DNA of 64,000 bases from assembly GCA_021186555.1 (NCBI GenBank), contig JAJKFL010000004.1, positions 26,378,406-26,442,405 on the forward strand. The letters run 5' to 3'. Below the pieces are notes generated by a model. It was not told where the DNA came from and did not search any database. It worked only from the letters and a program-made list of their open reading frames with translations. Below are positions 21,283-32,425 of this stretch, in pieces (the stretch's first letter is position 1; every line of letters starts with the position of its first letter). The DNA is from Reticulitermes speratus. Taxonomy: Eukaryota; Arthropoda; Insecta; Blattodea; Rhinotermitidae. Made by a program: the position numbers and the translations under genes.

Positions 21283-22016
21283 GTTAAATTGTTGAAGACT
21301 TTCAACACTTCAGTTATTTAGATGTGTCATACCTCATAAATATGAAACAGGTCTAAAAAAAAGAGGTACATAACTTGCAGAATACCTTATTGTAAAATAA
21401 GGAGAGCTTTAAGAAATAAAAGTTGAGAGATATTATTCTTTTATTTTATAACGTTATGGCACCACCTGTACTCATGTGTGGTTCTGAGAACTGGAGAAGG
21501 AATAGAGTAGACAGGCGAACAAAAGAAACAGCGGAAATACCTGAAATAAGCCTGTGTGTCTATGCATTTCCTCAAAGACCACACTTGGCTACTTATGATA
21601 TGAGAATGTTAGAATATGAAGTTAAGTGGTACGAAAATGTTTGGTTTATGGATCCAGGAGGAATAAACCAACATATCACGGACCACGCAACCAACGATTC
21701 AGAGATTCTGGAAGACCTACAGGACGATCGAAGCACTCCCTGTGAGATGAAACAGGCCGTCTTGTGCCTACCTTTAAAACACAGTGATATTAATGCTAAT
21801 GATCTTAGTAATGATATGCACAGGAACAATGCAGAAAACCATGAAACAGCCATAGGAGGTAAGTCCAGGCGCGTTGTAAGCTGTGCTACTTTACCTGCTT
21901 ATTGCAGTAATCATACAAAGAAGATAAGTGGCTACGTTCCTAGCCAATTCTCCCCATTATCCGAAACATTGCGTTTTAGAAGTGTCCTGGTAAGAGGAAT
22001 ATTTAGACGATGAGTA
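21283..22016 (+). pseudogene. LINE-3 fragment: C-terminal part of a non-LTR ORF2
   Basis: Translated upstream, VEDFQHFSYLDVSYLI and RRALRNKS, with stops between, match the region after the RT fingers/palm in LINEs (VEDFKYLG..., RRTLRNKT). The open frame 21423-22013 continues with LFYNVMAPPVLMCGSENW and DRRTKETAE, the conserved LKFYK.M..PVLLYGSE.W block, then YDMRMLEYEVKWYENV, which matches the LINE C-terminal WYEHV block. The last 100 or so residues are not recognised. The catalytic RT domain is absent, and the upstream portion has stops and frame changes. It is a 5'-truncated dead copy, not a host gene despite its 196-codon frame. Confidence 0.75.
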
Positions 22017-22264
22017 TGCAGTACTTGTGGTTCACTATAGTATAAACATAAAAAAGACAGAGATATAACTTCCTTAGAATGAAGATGTCAGTAGTGGCAT
22101 AGATGTTTGTCTGCAACTAAACATAAAATTATGAAGAAATGTAAAACAGCTGTCATTAATATACATTTATACATTTTGGCAATATTTCATTTGATAACAT
22201 TGTATTTTAACTTCATGTATGCAAGTTTTGACAGCATTTATTAAGAATATATACCTTGGTAAAT

Positions 22265-22312
22265 GATCTCCCTTAAAATGGTCTATATGGGCAGAAACAT
22301 ATAGGAGGATCA
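22265..22312 (+). ncRNA. Hammerhead ribozyme relic
   Basis: AUCUCCC, a degraded CUGANGA, extra U, stem II region GGUC...GGGCA, GAAACAUAUA, then GGAGGAU pairing with stem I strand UCUCC. The GAAAC half and stem I are kept and the CUGANGA half is lost. It lies about 250 bp after the LINE-3 fragment. Confidence 0.4.
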
Positions 22313-22424
22313 TCAAAAAATAACAATTAGTTATTAATGGTTACATGTGCAATAATTTGGGTTAAATATTATATATTCTAATTCACAGTTTCTGTCTTTT
22401 ACTCAGAATGTATTCATACATTTT

Positions 22425-22447
22425 GGCGGGGGGGGGGGGGGGGGGGA
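22425..22447. repeat. Poly-G tract
   Basis: About 22 consecutive G on the plus strand. Tracts like this form G-quadruplex structures and are prone to assembly and length error. Confidence 0.95.
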
Positions 22448-23262
22448 GTTGGAATATCTAAAAATTTAGCTTGCGACTCATTTTTATGACGGCAATGAAC
22501 ATTCAAAACTATGAAGAAACCCTTCCAGTCTTGCTGCGCTTAATTTTCCGTTGGAATGGTTACCGTAACTGTCTAACCAGTGATATAAAAATCGAAGAAT
22601 GATGACTTCCTGTGATACTGAGCGAAAGAGACAGAAGCACAGGAAAGAACATTATTTTCTGACCTTGAAATTATGCATGTATTGCATAGCAAAACATTCG
22701 TACTACATTATTTCCGCATTTTGTTTTGTGCGTGGCAGATTGCCACGTGGCTACTTTCAAACCGCGGGTGAAGTCAGGGTCTGGACACTTTCTGTGACAC
22801 TTGTCTGCTTTGAAGCAATAAACAGGATAATTGATGTCAGGTCTGGTGATAGCCCGTAACTGAAGGTACGACAACTTATTTGCATTCATTAACACAGCTG
22901 CACATTGAAAGATACGAATCTGACAAATCGTGGGCTTTCCAGCCACGTATCAGTGCACTGGTTGTGACACGGCATGACATTGACTGGAGTGGATATGTTT
23001 TATTCCATAAGCCTAAAAGGGGATCTCAGCATTTGTTAAGAGTAAAAAATTCTTAAATTTTTGGTATATTGTAAAATCAAAATTTTAGCCAAATATGTTT
23101 TATGGACGTGGACCATAATATCTTTTAAGTGAATAACACACTCGTACATTACAAAAGTTAAAAAAACCCCACAGGAAAAATAATCTAAAATATATGACTC
23201 AAGTGAGAACTTTGGGATATTACATATATAACGAGAAATTTCTTGATTTATAGATCTGTACT
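22448..23262. other. Unassigned DNA with overlapping short frames
   Basis: Opposed frames of 86 (22599-22859 plus) and 91 codons (22671-22946 minus) overlap around a moderately GC-rich stretch. The minus frame has several Cys and His (CFKADKCHRKCPDPD) but no spacing that I can assign to a zinc-finger class. Confidence 0.35.
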
Positions 23263-23276
23263 TTATCTAATATTAT

Positions 23277-23825
23277 TTATTTTTTTTATTTTTTTTCCAA
23301 TGGTTCGACAGCCCCTTGGGGGCCTAGGTTGTCTCATTTTTCGAGGCTTCACGATCACACACTTTTGAGACACACCACACTCGGTAGGACTCCTCTGGAC
23401 GAGGGACCAGCTCGTCGCAGAGACCCCTACCTGACAACACACAACACTCACAAGAGACAGACATCCATGCCCCCGGTGGTTTTTCTTTTCTGTCCGGGGT
23501 TTTCCCCTTTGATCCATTTTGTACTATATTAAATCCTTTTCATCCTTCATGTCACTTATGTTCCATACTACCGTATAACACAACACAAACATCCATGCCC
23601 CGTGGGATTTTTTTTTTTTTTTGCCTGTCCGGGTTTTTCCCTTTGATCCATTTTTGTACTGTTTAAATCCTTTTTTGTCCTTCATGTCACTTTACGTTCC
23701 ATGCTACCGTCCTTACAACAAACACAACACAAACATCCATGCCACCGGTGGGATTCGAACCCACGATCCTAGTAAGTGAGCGGCCGTAGACCCACGCCTT
23801 AGACCGCACGGCCACTGGGATCGGC
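23277..23825 (-). repeat. Chimeric SINE-A: head, body-2, body-2, body-1
   Basis: On the minus strand: SINE-A head (from 23825), then body-2 (GGATGTTTGTGTTGTG... GGATCAAAGGGAAAAACCC), a poly-A run, AATCCCAC, a second body-2, an A-rich run, CCACCGGGGGC and a full body-1 with its A tail at 23277-23297. The flanks TATCTAATATTATT (23263-23276) and TATCTAACATCATT (23826-23839) match at 12 of 14 positions and look like an aged TSD for the whole composite. Order and junctions match 56794-57485, so both descend from a multimeric source. Confidence 0.88.
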
Positions 23826-23839
23826 TATCTAACATCATT

Positions 23840-25760
23840 AGGGTAGTGAAATATGAGAAGCTTAGTTACACAAGGGTAGTATATAGAATTATTTTAGGGA
23901 GACTTCTTTTAAAGGCCGAGAAAGGACGAAAGAATGATATTCAGCTGGAGGAAGGGTTGTAAGTAGAAGTGGCTCAGAATAGTGGCCAGTGGAGGGCTGT
24001 GGTGTCAGGGATAAAAAACCTTGGGATTATACTTACAAGAAGGTCAGTTAGTTACTCAGTAGGTACATTATTTAATTACTAACTACGTTGATAGTTTAAT
24101 TATTTTTTGTTTAGTTTGTTGGTTTCTTAGCTACTAAATTACTTAGGCACTTGTGGTGTTTGCAAATAGCCACAGAACATTTCGGATATTAATGGCCAGC
24201 CCCAGTTATTGCATGCTACAAATATGCGTGAAAAAGCTCGGGATGTATTCAAATAGGCCTGTAATATAATTATACATTTCAATCACAACAGTATTTTAAA
24301 TGCTCCTGTTACTCGATCACAGACGATTGCGCTTCCATGGTCTGCTTTTATGATCTTACGTCATAGTCTTACCTTCTGTCCGAAACTAGTGAAGTCTGAT
24401 ACTTGCGTGACGCAGGCATTATTGCTAAACTCTTCCAGAATTTGACTATACGTACTAAGGAAAGTTGTCGAAAGACAGAAAAGTTACTGGCAATTATGTT
24501 TATACAAAGGCCGTCCGACTGCGAGAAAGAAACCGACCGTTTACTTTTCAGCGGTAGAAGAAGCAGTTGCAAAATTCTGTAAGCAATCATGCAAAAATTG
24601 CTTTCGAATGAGTAAAGCATTCCATCGAATTTAAAGTAATGTTTAGTACAAACTCAGTGAACTGAAGCACAGGAGTTTCAAACAAAATTATTTTGCAGAC
24701 ATGTATTAAATTTTGCACGCAAAACGAATTTTGAAGTGACTTCTTGGTAGCTTTCACCTAACACTAATATATTGATAGAGCGCTAAAGAACGAAGCCGCT
24801 GACCTTTCAAAATTCTCTTCTCTCTGTTATTGTGAACTAGTTACAAAGTGTTCACCTTTTTGTCGTGAATATTTAAGCGTGGTCTTACAACATTTTTCTT
24901 TCTGATATTTTCTAATGACTCTCATTTTAAAGCCCATTTTGAGTTCCCCTTAAATGAATGTGACTTTTGAAGTTTATAATGTGAGTCTTGTTTTAAGATC
25001 TTTTATAAAACAATTAACAATTTCCTATTTTGAGATTCATTCTTAAATATCTGATACAACTTACGCTGAAGTTTTTCCAAACGAATTTCCGTAGAAGAAC
25101 ACTTTGAAGACTGAAGAAAAGGGGAGAGGAAAAAGAGAAAAGAACAAGTTATGGCAGAAGTGAGAGATAATTTATTTTTTGGTGGAAGGGGAGAAGCGTC
25201 ACTTTGTTCTTAGGTTCCCAAGCTTCGACCGCTAGTCCTGCTGAAAGAAGTAGCATAAAAATGAAGACGTTAGAAAGGTCAGACGTAGTGCCTTGAAATA
25301 GGGGCCACGGTATGTCGATTTACTGGTTAAGGATGAATTGAGTAATTACAAAGAAAATTTGGCCGTTTTTGGAGAAAGAATTTCAGTTTTGATAAATTTC
25401 AGTTGGAAGGGTTCAGTTTCGACGAGTAAATTGGGAATATCTCAACCCTGAAGACAGAATAAATTCAAGGATACCCGTGACAAGATGATGGGTCGCAGGA
25501 CCTTCCGGATAGATACTGACTGCCAGCCAGCAGTCCTCTGAAGTTTCCCTAAAGTTTTTTGCTTTATTAATAATCGGCAAAGTGTTTTTAGGGAAATAAC
25601 AGGTGTATCCACTTTTATACCTTCCCATTCAGGCTATGTCTTCAAATAGGTTGTTTACCCCACGCTTTCTTGCTACAAATGTTGTATGAATAATTTTCTC
25701 CTCAGTGCTTATTACAGGTCTGCTCTTTTACATGCTGTCAATTCGTGAGGCTACGCACTA
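23840..25760. other. 1.9 kb unassigned DNA; possible LINE trace at 23870-24060
   Basis: Frames around 23870-24030 read VEVAQNSGQWRAVVSGIKN, which recalls the [10 protein letters not shown]-type end of LINE ORF2, but no wider alignment can be made by eye. The rest is AT-rich without features. Confidence 0.35.
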
Positions 25761-25777
25761 TTAATGCCCAAATAGTA

Positions 25778-25806
25778 ATAATAATAATAATTATTATTAT
25801 TATAAT
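25778..25806. repeat. (AAT)n/(ATT)n inverted microsatellite
   Basis: AATAATAATAAT runs directly into ATTATTATTAT, forming a small palindromic simple repeat. Confidence 0.9.
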
Positions 25807-25834
25807 AAATTAAAATTGAAGATTTCTTTGTGAA

Positions 25835-26012
25835 CTCCATAAGGCATATATGGGAAGTAAAGTTATAACTCCACTCATTTTTAACTTCGGCAATAGTTGG
25901 GAGTGAGTGGTTGCTTTTACGCCCCGGCCACTTTACCCCCGGGAAAGAACCCCGGTACCCATTGAATAGGAGGCTGGGTGGGCCCCAGAGCCGGTCTGGA
26001 CATTTTAGAGAA
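25835..26012 (-). repeat. SINE-B, head missing
   Basis: Minus orientation. GTCCAGACCGGCTCTGGGGC, CCTCCTATTCAATGGGTACC, GGGGGTAAAGTGGCCGGGGC and the GAGTGGAGTTATAAC block match SINE-B. The first (tRNA) part is absent. Confidence 0.85.
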
Positions 26013-27530
26013 AATAATTCAATTCAGTTTTCATTTAGTAAAGTGCTAGCTTAACAGTACAATGGCCAATTACAAAACCATAATTCAATTCAATTAAATT
26101 CAATGGGTATTTTAATATAATATAATAATAATATCTCCAATTACACCAATAGTATGTACTGTGATTATTGTAATTAGAAGGCCCCATATTTTATGTAACT
26201 GAAACAGACTTTTTCTTTGTGACCACATATGTTTAGGACAGAGCTTGCTTTTTGTACGACATGGTGTGAGCTGTTTCATTAGAGAGGCCTTGGTGATCAG
26301 AATATTGAAGCGTGCAATCCTTATAATAACAGACGCAAAATTTGCCCATATAATTTGTAATTACATTTCTTAAGCTGGAATGTTAGTTTTTTAATGCGTT
26401 AACATTCGTGCAGTTGATCGATTGTGTATGCATCAGCAATTCTGGCATTCCCTTACACTTTGTTATATTTTTCTGTACGTTATTTGATTGACTGTTGCAC
26501 TACAGACAAGTAGCACTCTCACGCGAGAAACAACTTCACATCTGGTAGATCGAGCAAGGAATAAGCAACACCATTTCATTTAACACACTCGTTTCAATAA
26601 TTTACATTAGGATAACTTATTTTCTGGCTTCCGATTACCAAATAATCCGAGTTCGGTCAAAGCGTCCAGCACAAATTTAATTTAACTGTGTGATTGTCTT
26701 CATTATTTTTATTCTTCATATCGGATGAGATCCTCAGCATATTGATCTATAACACTTCATTTTCCAGGTGCTAGCTTCCTGTCATGCATTATAGTCGAAT
26801 ATTACAATTAAAAATCTTCCCACGATGAAACATAAGTTTGTTATTGCGTTAAATTCAAGTTAGTCATTGGAAATGAATGCTAATCACGTGTTTCTATGTA
26901 AAAGTAAAAGGAAGCATTCCTACGCGTCACTTTATAAGAATTTTACTTCTACTGTGGTTTGAGTGATGTATATATATAATATATATATATCACCTTAAAT
27001 TATGTTTGCCACTAGTCATCGTAGTCCCTTTCTAAACTCGCAAGAAGACCGTTTAAATCACCATTATTTCAGTAGCGTAGATCGTCAGAAAAATGTCAGC
27101 AACGCTAATTTGACGAGTGACCTCACTGACAATAAATGTTTAGTGCTATGATGCTGAAGTATATTTGTCTTATAAAGATTCCTTCACAATTACAAACAAG
27201 TAATTAATTGTTAAAAGTGTCCTTTATTGACAATGCAATTACGTACTAATATCACCAGTGACGGAGACTGGCATTGTTCACAAGAAATAATGTGATTGTC
27301 TCGAACATTTTTGGGTAAAATTACGTTACTCTAAGTCAAACGAAATCCTAGTAGACCTGCCTAAGCAGCAAGCCATTAATTGTACATAAATAACTTCTTG
27401 GAAAATACTTCTTCTAAATAACCTAATAATCTCGTTCATAATTTGAAGGACAACGGTTTATTTTTATTATATTAATAAGTACTATATTAATATATTTACA
27501 AATACATATCGAATTGAATTATCATCATCA
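26013..27530. other. 1.5 kb AT-rich DNA, nothing recognised
   Basis: Very AT-rich with an AT dinucleotide run at 26970-26990. No coding or repeat signal is identifiable. Confidence 0.5.
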
Positions 27531-27559
27531 TCATGTTTCAGAAAAGAATTCAGCAAGAT

Positions 27560-27785
27560 ATCGTCAAGTACATAGATCTTCACGCAAATTACCCGTTATT
27601 CTTGTCAGATTTTAATAAAACTTGAATTTTCTCGACAGATTTTCGAGATAACTTCAAATATCAAATTACATAAAAATCCGTCCAGTAGGAGCCGATTTGT
27701 TCCATGCGGACAAATCGACGGACAGACATGAAAAAGCTAATAGTCGCTTTTCGCAGTTTTGCGAAAGCACCTAAAAAACGGACCT
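27560..27785 (+). repeat. Dispersed repeat R-D (palindromic TTTTCGCA core)
   Basis: GAGCCGATTTGTTCCATGCG, GACGGACAGACATG, AAGCTAATAGTCGC, TTTTCGCAGTTTTGCGAAAG, CACCTAAAAAACG. The same order appears at 42640 (plus) and 38610 (minus). TTTTCGCANTTNTGCGAAA is a short hairpin. The frame reads MKKLIVAFRSFAKAPKK, a string I recall from cockroach predicted proteins. Class unknown. Confidence 0.75.
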
Positions 27786-28055
27786 CTCACCCTATCGTGC
27801 ATGTGCTAACGAACGTGTTCACGTGTCGCGAGCAAATTTTCAGTACCCCATATCCGAACATTATGGCGGTTAACGTGACCAGACACGTGCACAGTGCCTT
27901 CATCAGAGAATAACACACGTTTTCCTTTATCGTTGTCTTCGCGGATCGATCCAGCATGGAACAAGCGAATTCATAGCACTTAAGCGTTTTGAGTTAAGGA
28001 AAAATTTGTGAAAGACTGTATGCTTTTATCTGTTTTGGTAATGGTTTATTAAATG
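27786..28055. other. Hammerhead-like trace near 27855-27912 (minus)
   Basis: On the minus strand CUGAUGA is followed by a 6-bp hairpin (AGGCAC/GUGUCU), but no GAAA box follows. It may be another eroded ribozyme. No other feature was seen. Confidence 0.3.
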
Positions 28056-28526
28056 TTAAAAATAGAAACAGGGATTTGTGAATATTCTGCATTTCTCCAC
28101 CATGCAACCCATAAAGGTGCCAGTTCGCAAAATTCGGTCTTGCCCACGATATGTGTCATGCAGTTTGAGAACCACAGTTGCTGAGCCACAATGGAAGTAA
28201 GTGCAGCAGGTTTGTTGTGTATCTGCTGACGACACAGACACGTCTCTTTGCTGTGCAAGTCGGGCTACGGATTTTCTTGGCGATGCGTTCAAACTAGCAT
28301 GCATTTCGTTTAGTTTCCCCTCAGTTAGGATTTCTCTTCTGTGTGTTCTCTTACTATTTAGATTAGGACCCGTAAGTCGAAATCTTCTCACGTCATTTGT
28401 AAATTGTTTATTGTTTGAAATGGGCGCATCAAGAAACTTGGGCCTGAGTTTACAATAATTTCTGCAGGAAAAGTGTTTACCTGACGTGCCAGTCAAACAC
28501 ATGGGTTGCTCCAACGGAACCCACAC
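28056..28526 (-). pseudogene. DNA transposon transposase N-terminal relic (DUF4817/HTH-like)
   Basis: The 156-codon frame contains NDVRRFRLTGPNLNSKRTHR and REILTEGKLNEMHASLNASP followed by RKSVARLAQQRDVSVSSA. This matches the pattern VRRFRETGSV.DKKR...VLTEEKLDEI...SPRKSLRRLAQ..GVS.TSA that I know from mariner/IS630-like or DUF4817-bearing insect transposases, where it forms a helix-turn-helix DNA-binding region. The residues after about position 100 do not continue the expected KLLKLRPYK block, and no DDE catalytic domain is present. It is therefore a truncated or internally deleted relic in one still-open frame, by family resemblance from memory. Confidence 0.6.
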
Positions 28527-29949
28527 AGAATCTTCCGGTGACTCCTAGAGATCTCTCATTCTTTCTGTAAATGTTGTTGAGAAGGAGGCGGTGAGTGGAT
28601 TTGCTCCATTAGACAAGAGACGTGGCGAGAAATGGCAGGCGATTGTAATCATTTAAAGTAATGAAATTGCATTAGCCTACATTTCTGTCTAAATAGACAA
28701 ACTAGGTTTGTGAGAATGACATACGTATGTGTGTATCTGTGTCCCTTATTTTAACAACTGAACAAGTGACCGATTTTCATAAAAATTTTATATCCCACAA
28801 CCAGTAAAGCGGACACGCCAATATCTTCTGACTCGGGAATGTCATTAGCGCTACTTACTTTTAAGTACTAAAATAATGTACAATAATGCAATAATACACA
28901 TTGAAACCGTATGCAAATTTCTAAAGAAAAAGGTTTGAAGAATATAAAATAACAAGATGGCGACCTTTCGAATTTTTTTACTTCCGGTTTGATGGCTATA
29001 ACTAATGACTCATTGGAGCCAAGCACGTAATAACGATTATAAGCGAACCTTCATATTATGTAGGAAGTTTTGTTTGTAAGTCAACAATTACAAGCACGGC
29101 GACAATGCGAAACTTTGAGGTTATGTCCGACAAATTTAACATACAGAACCTCTAGGTAAGTAATAATATCTTTACAAATTAAAATAAAACAACACTATTA
29201 ACACCTACAAGCACGTAGATCTGTAAGTTTAAGCAAAAAGAAAGTAGTCTTTAATACCTGACCGGAACTTCTTTTTGCGCTCGAAATACTTTGTCGTTGA
29301 AGGTCAACAGAACTGAATTGTTAAGTCTATGAATTATGTAACTTCCTAAAGGCCTTCTCTATTAAGACACGATAAACCCTAATAAACCATTTCACTTTAA
29401 TGAAACCAACTTGTATGTGTCATACATCACACATTCATTGCAGTATCGTATTTTATGCGACACTGAAATGAAAGTTGTTACTGACATTTTAAGCCGACAC
29501 TGCTGCTGGCTGCCCCCAGTCGAAGAGATTCTTTTCGACCAGGCCATATCATAACCCAAAATGTTCTAGTTTTGGTGGTATTAGTATTACAAATTTGGGT
29601 CAGCTGGCTGCAGAAAATTAACTTTGTATCCGTGAATAGATGACGAATCTCAGTCAAGTGGGGAAATATATCTCTTTGTCTGTTACCATTTATTAGTTTT
29701 CTAAAGGCACTATGGCAAGACCCAAAAGTGTCAGCGTCGATAGTCGCTCTCCGGGTCCACATTCGAACCCAGAACACGTAAAGATAACCCAAACAGTGTG
29801 ACATTGTCTAAGCCCAGTGCCCAGCCACTGTGTTGCAAGCGGTTGGAATAATATTCCTTGTACTGATCGAAATAAATAATTTATTTCTATTCATATAATA
29901 CTTCATAAGTTGAAATAACTTTTTCTTGTATTTAATTCCATAGTGATGT
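28527..29949. other. 1.4 kb unassigned DNA
   Basis: Mostly AT-rich. The minus frame at 29478-29804 (108 codons) is unrecognised. Confidence 0.45.
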
Positions 29950-30400
29950 TGACGGATATTTGGGCCTAAGAGGGACGAGGTAACAGGGGAGTGGAGAAGA
30001 CTACATAACGAGGAACTTAATGATCTGTACTCATCACCAAATATTATTCGGTTGATCAAATCAAGAAGAATGAGGTGGGCGGGATATGTAGCACGTATGT
30101 GTGAGGGAAGAGGTGCATAGAAGATTTTGGTGGGGAGACCTGAGGGAAGGAGACCACCTGGAAGACCCAGGTGTAGATGGGAGGATAATATTAAAATGGA
30201 TCTTCAAGAAGTGGGATGGGGGGCATGGACTGGATTGATATGGCTCATGATAGGGACAGGTGGCGGGCTCTTGTGAGTGTGGTAATGAACCTTCGAGTTC
30301 CATAAAACGCGGGGAATTTCTTGACTAGCTGACAACCTGCTAGCTTCTCAAGAAGGACTCTGCTCCATGGAGTTAGTTAGTTAGTTAGTGACGTTGACGA
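29950..30400 (+). pseudogene. LINE-1 3' end: ORF2 C-terminus, UTR and (TTAG)n tail
   Basis: Frame pieces read [60 protein letters not shown] and [12 protein letters not shown], the C-terminal end of a non-LTR ORF2 very common in insect genomes. The piece is in frame with a stop within the ARM...ILVG region and loses frame after EVGWG. It continues into the short 3' UTR (GGACTCTGCTCCATGGAG) and ends in GTTAGTTAGTTAGTTAG. The reverse transcriptase and endonuclease are absent, so the copy is 5'-truncated and dead. Antisense frames here (29808-30303 minus) are shadows. Confidence 0.9.
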
Positions 30401-30780
30401 GTCTTTTAAGAGAAACCACCTATATCACTTTCATTGTATACTCAACACATATAATTGCAATATGTTATCACAGGAAGTTCTAAGCAAACCCGTGACTACT
30501 TGGCTTCTATTTTCAAATTTATTTTCATTGTTTTATCACAAATATGCGCTGAATATTAGTGTTTTTGTTAAAGGTTCCATGTACGTCCAAAACCAGAAAA
30601 CTGTTCGAGATAAAAGGAAGTCGTGACGCCAGAAATTTAATCACGCCAGGGAGACTCATTATTTTATCAGTCCACTTGTTTCTTGTGCTAGACAGGAAGT
30701 CAGAAAATACAGTACGTGGTTGTATAGCCATAGGCAAGAGTTGCTTTTGTTTTAGGGTAGTTCCTTATTACAGTTTTATC
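30401..30780. other. No feature seen
   Basis: Overlapping opposed frames of 70 and 74 codons at 30525-30783 show no known domain. Confidence 0.4.
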
Positions 30781-30965
30781 TGAAATTTGAGTTTTCACGG
30801 TCTTCTAGGATGTGACTCGGTAGTATGATAATTACCAAAGTTGGTGAAGAACATCCTGCTTCCATCTTCAGGGTCGTTCTAGAAGTTTGAGGCTGAAGTT
30901 TCGTCCAAACCTTTGGAAACTATCTTCCATAGTGCACGGCGTCACACCCAGAAATTGCAATCTTG
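30781..30965 (-). repeat. Dispersed repeat with hammerhead-like remnant
   Basis: On the minus strand, CCCUGAAGAU is followed by a hairpin GGAAG...CUUC, then CACCAACUUUGGUAAUUA, then ACCGAGTCACATCC. In related repeats, as I recall them, the position after stem II reads CCGAAACGTTGGTA. Here it looks CpG-decayed. GTTTTCACGG at its end also appears near 14078. Confidence 0.4.
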
Positions 30966-31214
30966 ATTTTATTTTGTCAACAATGATATAAATATATCCC
31001 CTTAAATTCTATAATAAAACAGAGATATTCCTAAGGAGCATTAAAGAAAGTGATAAAAGTGAATACAATATATACAACTGAACGTGTGATTATGACACAA
31101 ACAACACAAATGTTAATTTTAATTTAAAACCTCGTTGTGATATTATTGAGTAAGGTATCATATATCCATCAATCACAATTCACTTTTTTGTTCTATGTTA
31201 TCCTACGGGTATTT

Positions 31215-31258
31215 ATATGCACAAAATATTTCGGCCACAAGACACATCATCAGCTGTC
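31215..31258 (-). ncRNA. Hammerhead ribozyme relic, left arm
   Basis: CUGAUGA and GAAA are both present on the minus strand, stem III is AUAU/AUAU and the cleavage triplet would be AUA. Stem II is weak and stem I does not pair, so activity is unlikely. Confidence 0.35.
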
Positions 31259-31460
31259 ACCATGTAAATAAACAGAGAAAATTAACTTGGTGGTGTATAA
31301 ATAATAGCCTATATAAGAAATTAGCTCCCATTCCTTCATAAAATAAATTCACGACCATATAAACATAAACCTTTGTGAAGGAATGAGATTTAATGTTTGA
31401 TAAAGATTATTGTTTGTATACTAACAAATTAATTTTCTATATTTATTTTTATGGTCATAC

Positions 31461-31506
31461 GTGATTATGGTCCCTGTGGCTGAAATATGTTATATATGTA
31501 AATAGC
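31461..31506 (+). ncRNA. Hammerhead ribozyme relic, right arm
   Basis: A degraded CUGANGA half is followed by extra U, stem II GGUC/GGCU, GAAA and an AU-rich stem III. It is recognised mainly as the inverted partner of 31215-31258. Confidence 0.3.
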
Positions 31507-31646
31507 GTAATGTACGAGAACAAAGAGTAAATTCTAATTGACGGATATATAATACATTTCTCAGTACAAATAAAGATCTATGCAGTTACTCGTTGGATAC
31601 TTTTAACTAGGCCTACTAGTAATTTAAGTATCTGGGAACCGTGAAC

Positions 31647-31765
31647 TTTCCAAGAGAGACTGCTCCATGGATTTTGTTGATTGATTGATTGGTTGGTTGA
31701 TTGGTTGATTGATTTGGTTGATTGGTTGGTTGACTAATTGATTGATTGGTTGGTTTATAAGCGAG
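31647..31765 (+). repeat. LINE-1 3' UTR stub with (TTGA/TTGG)n tail
   Basis: CCAAGAGAGACTGCTCCATGG matches the last bases of LINE-1 at 30345-30370, followed by about 80 bp of TTGATTGATTGGTTGG repeats. The tail motif differs from (TTAG)n at 30370. Extreme 5' truncation leaves only the 3' end. Confidence 0.7.
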
Positions 31766-32139
31766 TACTGTGGTGCAGCATCTGGAACACTGCTAACAAG
31801 CAAAAATGAAGTTCGCGGTGGAATAACGAATGAAGATTACTGTCTTATGCGATGTGACACCGTGATATTTGGCAGAATGCACATCTCAGAAGACATTAGT
31901 CTTGATGCTGTCTGGCATGAGAAATTTAAATCTCGCAAATTAGGAAGAATAATTTCTGGATATGACTGTACTGTACTGTTTAGAAACTGCTACCGTCCGG
32001 TCTCTTTTCGAAGGCGGTTTAGATCGGATTGTGCAAAATAATCATTTTGCTACTTGTTTTGTATTGGCGTTGAATGTGATATCTTACGTTGAGCAAAAGC
32101 AATTACAAATGCAAGTTAGGACGTTTTCAAATACCGTTA
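31766..32139. other. Unassigned, 99-codon frame
   Basis: The frame 31742-32041 (plus) starts inside the LINE-1 tail repeat and shows no known domain, so it is not supported as a gene. Confidence 0.4.
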
Positions 32140-32425
32140 AACAAAGGTAAAGTTTAAGTAAAACTATCCCTGTGCTCGCCATGAACACGTATCGGGGAGT
32201 GGAGGTATAGCTCTACTCACTCTTAATCTCGGCACTAGATGAAGGTGAATGGTCAGCTTCACTCACCAGCAACTTACGCCAGGGAAAGAGCCCCCCGGTA
32301 CCAACCGAATAGGAGGCTGTGTGGATCCAAGCGAGAGGCTGTACGCTCTGGAAAAGAGAAAAATCTCTTGCCCCTGTCGGGAGTCGAACAGAAATTTCTC
32401 GATCGTCCAACCCTACCGAATTGTG
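32140..32425 (-). repeat. SINE-B, nearly full length, diverged
   Basis: Minus orientation. A B-box region (TTCGACTCCCGACAGGGGC), CTTTTCCAGAGCG, GGATCCACACAGCCTCC, CGGTACCGGGGGGCTCTTTC, GCACTAGATGAAGG-type and GAGTAGAGCTATACCTCCAC blocks are in order. The extreme 5' end is lost near the deduced head. Confidence 0.82.

Larger units (their letters stand above)
31130..31520. repeat. Eroded foldback with opposed ribozyme relics
   Basis: The minus block at 31205-31265 and the plus block at 31455-31512 are inverted relatives, each with the layout CUGAUGA-like, stem II, GAAAUAU, AU-rich stem III. Inside, CATTCCTTCATAAA (about 31329) and TTTGTGAAGGAATG (about 31373) form an inner inverted pair. Identity between arms is low, so it is much older than the foldbacks at 19668 and 46836. 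Confidence 0.5.

Noticed and set aside
27855-27912. Hammerhead candidate on the minus strand
   Set aside because: A CUGAUGA and a hairpin exist but no GAAA box follows.
29808-30303. Minus-strand frames reading SSSLCSLLHSPVTSSLLGP and similar
   Set aside because: They are the antisense of LINE-1 ORF2 on the plus strand.
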